Below are positions 1 through 5,997 of a stretch of DNA of 6,877 bases, piece after piece; positions within the stretch are counted from its first letter, which is position 1, and each line of letters starts with the position of its first letter. The DNA comes from PALSA-1355 sp031400775 (lineage in GTDB: Bacteria; Planctomycetota; Planctomycetia; Pirellulales; PALSA-1355), in contig JANNQN010000224.1 in assembly GCA_031400775.1 (NCBI GenBank), positions 1 to 6,877 of the forward strand, in the 5' to 3' direction. The notes beneath the pieces are model-generated. The model did no database searches. It saw nothing but the letters and a program-made list of their open reading frames with translations, and had not been told where the DNA came from. Made by a program: the position numbers and the translations under genes.

Positions 1-73
1 CACGCATGACGCATAAGGTGGCGAAGTGCTAAGTTCTAGGAGCACGACCGCCGCGCGCAGCGTCCGTCCTCCG

Positions 74-98
74 CGGACTTGAGCGAGCCCTTACGACC
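74..98 (+). repeat. Copy 1 of a 25-base degenerate intergenic repeat
   Basis: This segment starts CGGACTTG and contains GAGCC and TTA. It matches 5900-5924 at 20 of 25 positions in the same orientation when aligned by eye without gaps. Both copies lie just upstream of a gene start, at 110 and 5998. It could be a small dispersed element of the genome or chance similarity. The remaining bases of 1-109 hold no gene or recognisable site. Confidence 0.25.
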
Positions 99-109
99 AC
101 GAGAATCCG

Positions 110-472
110 ATGGCCAAGGCCGATCGATCGCAATCGAAGACATGGAACCCGCAGTTCCTGGGCCGCCTGCTGGGCGCTGCCCGGCACACGCGCGGCACGT
201 TTTCGGGCGTGCAAAAATCGGATTTCTGGACGGCCTGGATCCTGGTGGCCTTCCAAACCGGCGCGCGAGCCAGCGAGTTGTTCGACATCGAGACCGAGCA
301 AGTCGAGCCCGACGGCGGGCTGAAAGGCCATTCACTCTCGGACGACGCGAAGGCCGCCGTGCTGAAGCTGGTCGGCACTCGCAAATTACTATTCGGGCGG
401 CTCGCGCCCAAGCGCGAACTGTTGCGCGATTTTTCGGCGATGCAAAAGAAGGCCAAATCGCGACAAACTTAA
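110..472 (+). CDS. Mini tyrosine-recombinase-like protein (box I only), 120 aa
   Basis: The protein resembles the first half of a tyrosine recombinase (phage integrase) catalytic domain. Residues 19-49 look like the opening helices, and residues 50-57 read TGARASEL, the box I signature in which R53 would be the first catalytic arginine. Residues 71-90 resemble the shortened beta-hairpin and following helix, with K72 as a possible hairpin lysine. Residues 93-115 resemble the segment leading to box II. The box II H-x-x-R, the last H/W and the nucleophilic tyrosine are all absent, and so is the N-terminal core-binding domain. It therefore cannot be an active recombinase by itself. An in-frame TGA at 80-82 leaves ATG 110 as the first start, and there is no clear ribosome binding site. 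It could be a decayed integrase, a domesticated DNA-binding protein, or a planctomycete small-protein family. The coding frame looks sound and the recombinase relationship is moderately sure. Confidence 0.7.
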   Translation: MAKADRSQSKTWNPQFLGRLLGAARHTRGTFSGVQKSDFWTAWILVAFQTGARASELFDIETEQVEPDGGLKGHSLSDDAKAAVLKLVGTRKLLFGRLAPKRELLRDFSAMQKKAKSRQT

Positions 473-503
473 CAAGGCCATATTCGCTTCGCACCCGACC
501 ACC

Positions 504-836
504 ATGCACACGAGTCAAGCCAACCCGATGCCGAATACCGAGCTTCCCACGAGCGATCTGGCCGGTCCAACCGACTGTGGCGGCTGCGGCGCTTGCTGTC
601 TGCATGTCTCGGCTCCGCCGTTCAAAGCCAACGAGCATGCGCATCTGCCGGCTTGGGCTCGCGCCGAAGTTGCCAGAGCGCGTGATGCGGCCGGGGGCAA
701 CGTCGGGCCGTGCGTGTGGTTCGACCTTGAGGCCAAGACCTGCCGGCATCACACGATCCGGCCGCTGGTGTGCCGCGACTTTGCCGTCGGCGGCGAGGCC
801 TGCCACCTGCTGCGCACGCACTACGCCATCGCCTGA
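504..836 (+). CDS. YkgJ-family zinc/iron-chelating cysteine-cluster protein, 110 aa
   Basis: This is a small cytoplasmic protein with the YkgJ (CxxCxxxCC) cysteine cluster. Cysteines 25, 28, 31 and 32 form C-x2-C-x2-C-C, followed by C70, C80, C90 in the RPLVCRDF motif, and C100. The spacing and the RPxxCRxF block are typical of the family, which is thought to bind zinc or an iron-sulfur cluster. Its biochemical role is not well defined, and no partner can be read from the sequence. The length is close to the usual size for short members. Two starts are possible, ATG 504 and ATG 528 (residue 9). Neither has a good ribosome binding site, and both leave the cysteine core intact. It lies 31 bases after the integrase-like gene and 50 bases before the next gene on the same strand, which suggests a shared transcript. 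Confidence 0.9.
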   Translation: MHTSQANPMPNTELPTSDLAGPTDCGGCGACCLHVSAPPFKANEHAHLPAWARAEVARARDAAGGNVGPCVWFDLEAKTCRHHTIRPLVCRDFAVGGEACHLLRTHYAIA

Positions 837-886
837 CAGGCACCGGCGGTTCGCAATTGGCCGCGGCACAGGGTAAGCTAAACCAC

Positions 887-1177
887 ATGGACGTAATCCC
901 CATGGAATCCCTGTTCGACGACGCGCCGGGCCAGGGCATTCGGGCCGAACGTCGCGTCGCGATCGCGCGGGCCGACGTGATTATCGGCGTCGATGCCACG
1001 ACGCAAAATGAGTTCACGGTGTTCGGCACGCCGGCCTTGGAAGAGAGCGTTCGCATCGGCAAGGAAGTCGCCATGCGGACGCTGCGCATCGGCATCGACG
1101 AAACTCGGGGCGAACTGGAAAAGCTGGTCGCATTGGTGCGAGCCATCAAGCGCGGTCAGGATTTTATGCCCGAGTAG
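887..1177 (+). CDS. Conserved-looking hypothetical protein, 96 aa
   Basis: I do not recognise the family. The product is a soluble 96-residue protein with no signal peptide, membrane segment or cysteines. Residues 18-29 are rich in arginine and alanine. A hydrophobic strand with DVIIGVDA follows at residues 30-37, then a GTPALEES turn near 48-54. The C-terminal third (72-90) is a charged amphipathic helix. The frame is open upstream to 770, but those extra residues are arginine-rich and overlap the YkgJ-type gene, so ATG 887 is preferred. ATG 902 (residue 6) is an alternative start. The upstream GGGTAAG is at best a poor ribosome binding site. The gene ends 31 bases before the end of the converging LamG gene. 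Its position after the YkgJ-type gene suggests co-expression, but no function can be assigned. Confidence 0.75.
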   Translation: MDVIPMESLFDDAPGQGIRAERRVAIARADVIIGVDATTQNEFTVFGTPALEESVRIGKEVAMRTLRIGIDETRGELEKLVALVRAIKRGQDFMPE

Positions 1178-1208
1178 CGGTACGGCGACGCCGCTTTGCC
1201 GTTTCGGG

Positions 1209-2930
1209 CTACTTCTTCTCGGCCAATTGGCCGACTTCGGCCGGATTCAAGGCCCGGCGATAGAGCCGTAGTTGGCTCAGGCGGCCGGCGAAATAGTCGC
1301 TGCTGCCCAGCCCGATGCGCAAGGGGGCGTCGCTCGTCATGTCGTACCCGGCCGCGTCGAACGACTCGGACTCGCCCACCTGCCGGCCGTCGATGTACAG
1401 CCGCAGTTGGCCCTTGTGCTTGACGGCCGCTACGTGCCGCCAGCCGGTGGGAAAGCTGGTATTCCAACTGGCGGTCTGGCCAGCCTGATACGAATAGACG
1501 CGGCCCGAAGGTAGGGTGCTGACAAACACCCGCGACCCAAGTTCGGCCATGGTCCAGGCCCGGCGGTAGGTGACATCCGGGGTGTGATCCAGCCGCGCCA
1601 TCTGTCGCCAGTCGGTTCCGCCCGCGTATTGATAGACCTCGGCCAGCGGCAGGGTGCCGGCGATCAGTCGGCCGTTATGCACGAGCATGCCCATCACTTC
1701 CAATTCTTCGCCCAGCCGGCCCGCGTCGGTCCATCGGTTGACGTCTTCGAATCGGTACACACGGCCGGTGCGCCACGTTCCCACGAACAGCCGCCCGTTG
1801 TGGACCGCGAACGAATAGGTCTGCGTGTTGGCTTGAGCCTCGCCGAGTTGGCCACAATCGGTCCAGGACGTTCCGTCGTAGCGGAACACGTGGCCTTCGT
1901 CATAGCTGGTGGCGTAGAGAAATCCGTTATATGCGCCCAGTGCTTCGACCCGTTTGCCGGGGGTGCCGCAATCGGTCCACTTGGTCCCACCGTCGTAGCG
2001 AAAAAATCCCGCGGGCCGATACAACGACGAGGCGTATAGCCGGCCGCGAAAGACAGCCAGACCGCCAATGGCTTCGACCCCGGGCAGTTGTCCGCAATCA
2101 ACCCACTCGGTGCCGCCGGCAAACCGATAGACGCGGCCGCCTGTGTTCGCATTCTTGGATTCTTCAAGCGCCGAGCCACCCAAGCGATACTGGCCGCTGG
2201 CGGCGTACAGGGCGCCGTCATGAACAGCCAGGGCCGTAATCGAATTGGCTGGCGTGGGGCTGCCGCAGTCGATCCATTTTTGCTCGCCACCATATCGGTA
2301 GACCCGGCCCGAGTCTTTCGCGCCCGGTTCGCAGGTGCCGGCGTACAGACTTCCGTCGTGCGCGGCCAGGGCGAAGGCCAGGATTGCGCTGCCGGGCTGT
2401 CCGCAATCGGTCCAAGGCGCCTGGCGGTCGTTATCGATGCCGAATTGCAGGTGCCGGTAGTTTGCCTGATTGGTCGTTACGCCGGCGCTGGTTTTCAATG
2501 TCAAATGGAAGCCGCGGCGCCGGGCCGGATCGTACTGGCTGAGCAGATCGCCGGGCACGTCGTCGCCCGTATCGTCGCAAAGCACCCAGGTGGAAATCGA
2601 AAAGTCACCGCTGGCCACTGCGATGTTCTGCGACGCGGGAATCTCCAGAAACGCGTCGCGCCCGTTGAAGGCGGCCGCCGTGCCGGGTCGATCGCCGGGT
2701 CCCGCAGCCGTCAGATCGACCGGGCCGCGAATCGTGGCGTGCTGACCGTGCCCCGAGTGATCTCGTGCATCGCCGGCCAGCGGCCAATACCCGGCCAGAT
2801 CGCGCTTGAGATCCGCGGCTACTTGCGGAGTTGGCGGCTGTTGCGTTGGCGGCGGTTCGGCGGCAGCGATTTCGCTCGAGAATGGAACCGACCAAACAAA
2901 CGCGATGGCGAGTAATACGCTTCGATTCAT
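1209..2930 (-). CDS. Exported LamG-fold protein with an inserted seven-repeat propeller, 573 aa
   Basis: The protein starts with a signal peptide (MNR, hydrophobic 4-17, likely cleavage after AAA at 22-24), followed by a proline-rich linker (25-36). Residues 45-170 look like the first half of a LamG/concanavalin-like jellyroll: AGYWPL, DHSGHG, FNG, FSISTWV, GFHLTL and HLQFGI. Residues 173-488 hold seven repeats, each opening with W, usually WTDCG, then an HDG-LYAGT-like pair of strands and a GRVYRY strand. Residues 489-573 return to the LamG second half: GWRHVAAV, LRLYIDG, PLRIGLG, YFAGRLSQLRLY and RALNPAEV. Such proteins are secreted and usually bind glycans or proteins. I see no catalytic motif. 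ATG 2930 is chosen because the signal peptide begins there; the 23 residues added by ATG 2999 would place a polar stretch before it. There is no clear ribosome binding site. The gene is divergent from the ATPase and converges on the upstream small genes. Confidence 0.9.
   Translation of the reverse strand: MNRSVLLAIAFVWSVPFSSEIAAAEPPPTQQPPTPQVAADLKRDLAGYWPLAGDARDHSGHGQHATIRGPVDLTAAGPGDRPGTAAAFNGRDAFLEIPASQNIAVASGDFSISTWVLCDDTGDDVPGDLLSQYDPARRRGFHLTLKTSAGVTTNQANYRHLQFGIDNDRQAPWTDCGQPGSAILAFALAAHDGSLYAGTCEPGAKDSGRVYRYGGEQKWIDCGSPTPANSITALAVHDGALYAASGQYRLGGSALEESKNANTGGRVYRFAGGTEWVDCGQLPGVEAIGGLAVFRGRLYASSLYRPAGFFRYDGGTKWTDCGTPGKRVEALGAYNGFLYATSYDEGHVFRYDGTSWTDCGQLGEAQANTQTYSFAVHNGRLFVGTWRTGRVYRFEDVNRWTDAGRLGEELEVMGMLVHNGRLIAGTLPLAEVYQYAGGTDWRQMARLDHTPDVTYRRAWTMAELGSRVFVSTLPSGRVYSYQAGQTASWNTSFPTGWRHVAAVKHKGQLRLYIDGRQVGESESFDAAGYDMTSDAPLRIGLGSSDYFAGRLSQLRLYRRALNPAEVGQLAEKK
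1467..2414 (-). repeat. Seven W-x-D-C-G repeats (predicted beta-propeller blades)
   Basis: Seven tandem protein repeats lie within the LamG gene. In order of translation they occupy 2277-2414, 2106-2276, 1980-2105, 1866-1979, 1734-1865, 1611-1733 and 1467-1610, with lengths of 46, 57, 42, 38, 44, 41 and 48 residues. Each starts with tryptophan (residues 173, 219, 276, 318, 356, 400, 441). Repeats 1-5 have W-x-D-C-G, repeat 6 has WTDAG, and repeat 7 has decayed to WRQMA. Repeat 2 carries an extra loop of about 12 residues near 248-262. Traces remain in the DNA: a 14-base string, CCGCAATCGGTCCA, is identical at 1966-1979 and 2401-2414 and has one mismatch at 1852-1865. Confidence 0.85.
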
Positions 2931-2993
2931 ACGTAACACGCTCGCGAACTTCTGGCTCGATGATGCCGGTGGCTGTTGATTCTGAAGCGACGA

Positions 2994-3028
2994 CTGCACC
3001 AGTGTACCGTCGCCGAGCGGTGGTGCAG
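2994..3028. promoter_or_regulatory. 8+8 inverted repeat in the divergent spacer (possible operator)
   Basis: CTGCACCA at 2994-3001 is repeated exactly as its reverse complement, TGGTGCAG, at 3021-3028, with a 19-base spacer. A second shorter pair sits inside it, ACCG at 3006-3009 and CGGT at 3018-3021. It lies between the two divergent genes. The right arm overlaps the place where a -35 box would sit for the TAGAAT at 3043-3048. It may bind a dimeric regulator acting on one or both genes. It could also be a chance palindrome or a DNA hairpin; no T-run follows, so a terminator is unlikely. Confidence 0.4.
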
Positions 3029-3042
3029 CACGTTCGGCCTGT

Positions 3043-3048
3043 TAGAAT
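3043..3048 (+). promoter_or_regulatory. Possible -10 box (TAGAAT) for the P-type ATPase gene
   Basis: TAGAAT differs from the sigma-70 TATAAT consensus at one base and sits 62 bases before the ATPase start. The -35 position (about 3020-3025) reads GTGGTG or, at 16-base spacing, TGGTGC, which is a poor match and may mean an activator is needed. The 8+8 inverted repeat overlaps this place. A weaker box, CAGAAT, reads on the minus strand at 2979-2984, 48 bases before the LamG gene start. Confidence 0.3.
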
Positions 3049-3110
3049 CCGCCTCAGGGCGGCGGCGGTGCCGGCCCGTGGATTGGCTGTTTCGTATCAA
3101 ACTGGTGCCC

Positions 3111-5855
3111 ATGTCCGCATCTCCGCCTCCTGACGCCCCCCCTGCAACCCATGCCTGGCACACCCTGCCCGGGCCGGAGGTCGCGCGGCTGCTAGAGGTG
3201 GATCCCACGACGGGGCTCTCCGCCACCGATGCCGAGCGAAGTCGGCAGCGATTCGGGAAGAATCTGCTCGAGCACGCGCGTGGCAGATCGCCCTGGTCGA
3301 TTTTGCTGGCTCAGTTTGCCAGCCTGATGGTCGGGCTGCTGGTCGCGGCCACGTGCGTGGCGTTCTTGATGGGCGAATACGTGGAAGCGGCGGCCATCCT
3401 GGTCGTGGTCGTGCTGAATGCCACGATTGGTTTCCTTACCGAGTGGAAGGCGGAACGCACGCTGGCGGCCCTGGAGAAGCAAACGGTTCCCACGGCCCAC
3501 GTGCTCCGCGACGGCAATCCGATGCTAATCCCCGCGGCCGAACTGGTTCCCGGAGACGTTGTGCTCGTCACGGCCGGCGATCGCATTGCGGCCGACGGGC
3601 GGCTGCTCGAGGTTGTTCGCCTGCAAGTGGAAGAGGCTGCGCTGACGGGCGAATCGGTGGCCGCGGAGAAGGACTGCGAGCCGACGGGGGACGCGAACAC
3701 GCCGCTGGGTGATCGCCGCAGCATGGTCTTTCTCGGCACGGCGGTGACCAACGGCCGAGGACGATTCGTCGTCACCGAGACCGGCGCACGCACCGAGATG
3801 GGCCGAATCGGCAAGCTGATTGACGAGGCCGGGACGCGCGAGAGTCCGCTCGATCGCAAGCTCAACCAACTCGGCCGCGCGCTGGTGGTCATCGTATTGG
3901 CGCTGTGCGCCGTCATCGTGATCGCCGGCTGGCTCCGCGGAAACTCGTTTCTGAAGATGCTCGAAGTCGGCATTTCGTTGGCGATCGCCGCCGTGCCCGA
4001 GGGATTGCCCGCTGTGGCGACGATGACGCTGGCGCTGGGAATGCAACGCATGGCTCGGATGCGGGCGATCGTGCGTCGTCTGTCGGCGGTCGAGACGCTG
4101 GGCTCCACGACGATCATCTGCACCGACAAGACCGGCACGCTGACTCGCAACGAAATGACCGTGTGCGTCTACCAGACGCTCGCGCGACGGGTAGAAGTTG
4201 GCGGGGCCGGTTACGAGATTCGCGGGGACTTTCAAGTAGATGGCCAAAAAATCGACCCGCTCGCGGATGCCGTGCTGCGGCGCGCGCTGGAAATCGGAGC
4301 GCTTTGCAACGACTCTAAGCTTTCGCCCGGTCCGCCGGCGACGATCCTGGGCGACCCGACCGAAGGAGCTCTGGTCGTGGCCGCCGAGAAGGCGGGCCTC
4401 CGACACGGAGACTTGCAGAAACAATTCTCGCGCGTGGCCGAGGTGCCGTTCAGCAGCCACGCTCAACGCATGATCACGGTCCATCGCGCGCCAGAGGGCA
4501 AGGCAATTGCCTGTGTCAAAGGCGCGCCCGGCGCCTTACTGGCGCTGTGCGACCGGCAATTAACCGACGCAGGAGCCTGGCCACTTGCCGAAGGCGACGA
4601 GCGCCGCATTCGCGCGCTCAACGACGAGCTGGCAGGCCGGGCGCTTCGTGTCTTGGCCCTGGCCTATCGAGAGGTCTCCGAGCCGTTCGACGAAGCCGAG
4701 CACTCGCGGGATCTGATATTCGTGGCCCTGGTTGGCATGCTCGATCCGCTGCGCGAGGAGGCGAAGAATGCCGTCGCCGTTTGCCGCGAGGCCGGCATTC
4801 GCGTGGTCATGATCACCGGCGATCAACCCGCCACGGCCCGCGAAATTGCCCGCCAGTTGGGACTCGATGGCAATCCGGGCTCCGCGCTGCTGGAAGCCGT
4901 GCATGGCCGCGACCTGGCGAATCTCGACGAGCCGGGCTGGCAGCGGATTGTCGCCGACACGGCGGTGTTTGCCCGCGTTTCACCGGAACACAAGCTGAGA
5001 ATCGTCGAGGCGTTGCAAACGCAGGGGGCCATCGTGGCGATGACCGGCGACGGCGTCAACGACGCGCCGGCGCTTAAGAAGGCCGATATCGGAATCGCGA
5101 TGGGCATCAAGGGGACTGAAGTCGCCAAGGAAGCGTCGGCGATGATCATTACCGACGACAACTTTGCCACGATCGTCGGCGCGGTGGAACAAGGACGCGT
5201 CATTTACTCCAACATCATCCGCTTTATCCATTACCTGTTTTCCTGCAACTTCTCCGAGATCATCACGGTCTTCATTCCCATCCTCGTCGGCTGGCCGCTG
5301 CCGCTCGTGGCCTTGCAGATTCTGTGGCTGAACATGATCACCGACGTCTTTCCGGCGCTGGCCCTGGCATTGGAACCGACGACGCCCGGGCTGATGGGGC
5401 GTGGGCCGCGCGATCCGAAGCGGCCGTTATTGAATGCCCCCTTCCTGTGGATGATCACCTGGCAAGCGGTGCTGTTGTCGACTTCGACCCTCGCGGCGTT
5501 TTACGTGGCCATGCAATGGCATGGCGTCAACGATCGCGGAGTGACGCACTCGACGACCGTGGCGTTCATGACGCTGGCCCTTGCGCAGGTGTTCCACGTC
5601 TTCTCTTGCAGATCGCAACGGCGCTCAGCGGTACTGTCGGCGTTCTTTGCCAATGCCTGGCTGTGGGGTGCCGTGGTCCTGTGTATTGCGTTGCAACTCG
5701 CCGCGGTTTACTTTGCGCCGCTCAATCGCGTCTTGCATACCACGCCGCTCGGTGGCCGCGACTGGCTGCTGGTGGTCGCCTGCTCGCTCGGTCCCGCGGT
5801 CGTCATCGAAGCCATCAAGTTCGTCCGGCACCTGATTTACGGCGATGAAGTTTGA
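3111..5855 (+). CDS. Calcium-type P-type ATPase (PIIA), 914 aa
   Basis: This is a complete ATP-driven cation pump of the inner membrane. Visible parts in order are the N-terminal cation-ATPase domain (about 15-60), M1-M2 (64-112), the actuator loop with TGES (179-182), M3-M4 with VPEGLP (295-300), phosphorylation motif DKTGTLT (D339), DPTEGAL (D415), KGAPG in place of the usual KGAPE (470-474), MITGD (567-571), TGDGVNDAP (645-653), then M5-M10 to the end. Known calcium ligands of SERCA site II have counterparts here: E297 in M4, and N741 and D745 in M6. N713 and E716 in M5 and T744 in M6 match part of site I, but the M8 glutamate appears to be Q826. One transported ion per cycle, as in Pmr1-type pumps, is therefore likely. 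Mn2+ or another cation cannot be excluded. ATG 3111 is chosen over ATG 2976, whose extension is basic and unlike the family. There is no clear ribosome binding site. Confidence 0.95.
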   Translation: MSASPPPDAPPATHAWHTLPGPEVARLLEVDPTTGLSATDAERSRQRFGKNLLEHARGRSPWSILLAQFASLMVGLLVAATCVAFLMGEYVEAAAILVVVVLNATIGFLTEWKAERTLAALEKQTVPTAHVLRDGNPMLIPAAELVPGDVVLVTAGDRIAADGRLLEVVRLQVEEAALTGESVAAEKDCEPTGDANTPLGDRRSMVFLGTAVTNGRGRFVVTETGARTEMGRIGKLIDEAGTRESPLDRKLNQLGRALVVIVLALCAVIVIAGWLRGNSFLKMLEVGISLAIAAVPEGLPAVATMTLALGMQRMARMRAIVRRLSAVETLGSTTIICTDKTGTLTRNEMTVCVYQTLARRVEVGGAGYEIRGDFQVDGQKIDPLADAVLRRALEIGALCNDSKLSPGPPATILGDPTEGALVVAAEKAGLRHGDLQKQFSRVAEVPFSSHAQRMITVHRAPEGKAIACVKGAPGALLALCDRQLTDAGAWPLAEGDERRIRALNDELAGRALRVLALAYREVSEPFDEAEHSRDLIFVALVGMLDPLREEAKNAVAVCREAGIRVVMITGDQPATAREIARQLGLDGNPGSALLEAVHGRDLANLDEPGWQRIVADTAVFARVSPEHKLRIVEALQTQGAIVAMTGDGVNDAPALKKADIGIAMGIKGTEVAKEASAMIITDDNFATIVGAVEQGRVIYSNIIRFIHYLFSCNFSEIITVFIPILVGWPLPLVALQILWLNMITDVFPALALALEPTTPGLMGRGPRDPKRPLLNAPFLWMITWQAVLLSTSTLAAFYVAMQWHGVNDRGVTHSTTVAFMTLALAQVFHVFSCRSQRRSAVLSAFFANAWLWGAVVLCIALQLAAVYFAPLNRVLHTTPLGGRDWLLVVACSLGPAVVIEAIKFVRHLIYGDEV

Positions 5856-5899
5856 AAACGAGTCGCGATTAAGCGGGTGAACTCGATAAATGCATCGCC

Positions 5900-5924
5900 C
5901 GGACTTGGGTGAGCCATTAAGCCC
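5900..5924 (+). repeat. Copy 2 of the 25-base degenerate repeat, with a small hairpin
   Basis: It matches 74-98 at 20 of 25 positions in the same orientation. CTTGGG at 5904-5909 can pair with CCCGAG at 5922-5927 (six pairs, one of them G-T) around a 12-base loop. No T-run follows, so it is not a convincing terminator for the ATPase gene. It overlaps the possible -35 region of the desulfurase promoter. Confidence 0.25.
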
Positions 5925-5945
5925 GAGATCACGGCGGCGTATAAT
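5917..5945 (+). promoter_or_regulatory. Likely sigma-70 promoter for the cysteine desulfurase gene
   Basis: A perfect TATAAT lies at 5940-5945. With the ideal 17-base spacing, the -35 hexamer at 5917-5922 is TTAAGC, matching TTGACA at three of six bases. It leaves roughly 45 bases of leader before ATG 5998. It sits in a 142-base spacer after the ATPase stop, so the desulfurase is probably transcribed separately from the ATPase. I see no IscR-type operator. Confidence 0.5.
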
Positions 5946-5997
5946 TAGCGGTAGGACCCGTCCGAATACTGATTCCCCGAGCGTTCTACGAATCCCG

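Noticed and set aside
36..876. Long open frames on both strands (277 aa minus at 36-869, 265 aa plus at 79-876) across the first two small genes
   Set aside because: Their products are arginine- and alanine-rich with no recognisable motif, and they overlap frames with clear box I and CxxCxxxCC signatures. They are by-products of high GC content.
1176..1195. Possible terminator between the converging genes (AGCGG pairing with CCGCT)
   Set aside because: The stem has only five pairs with a ten-base loop, and it is followed by just three T. It overlaps the stop codon and is too weak to call.
2088..2915. A 275-residue plus-strand open frame opposite the LamG gene
   Set aside because: The minus-strand frame has a signal peptide, LamG motifs and seven repeats. 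The plus-strand frame has no family features and reads as its shadow.
2931..2999. A 23-residue N-terminal extension of the LamG protein from ATG 2999
   Set aside because: It would put a polar, glutamine- and serine-rich stretch before an otherwise typical signal peptide that starts at ATG 2930.
3049..3110. A metal-sensing riboswitch (such as the yybP-ykoY manganese type) in the ATPase leader
   Set aside because: The leader is only about 60 bases and I see none of the conserved riboswitch core.
3311..4484. Long minus-strand open frames opposite the ATPase gene
   Set aside because: The plus strand has every P-type ATPase motif in order. The opposite frames are low-complexity Ser/Arg/Ala sequences without start signals.
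5859..5885. CGAGT and ACTCG after the ATPase stop as a terminator hairpin
   Set aside because: Five pairs around a 17-base loop with no T-run is within chance expectation.
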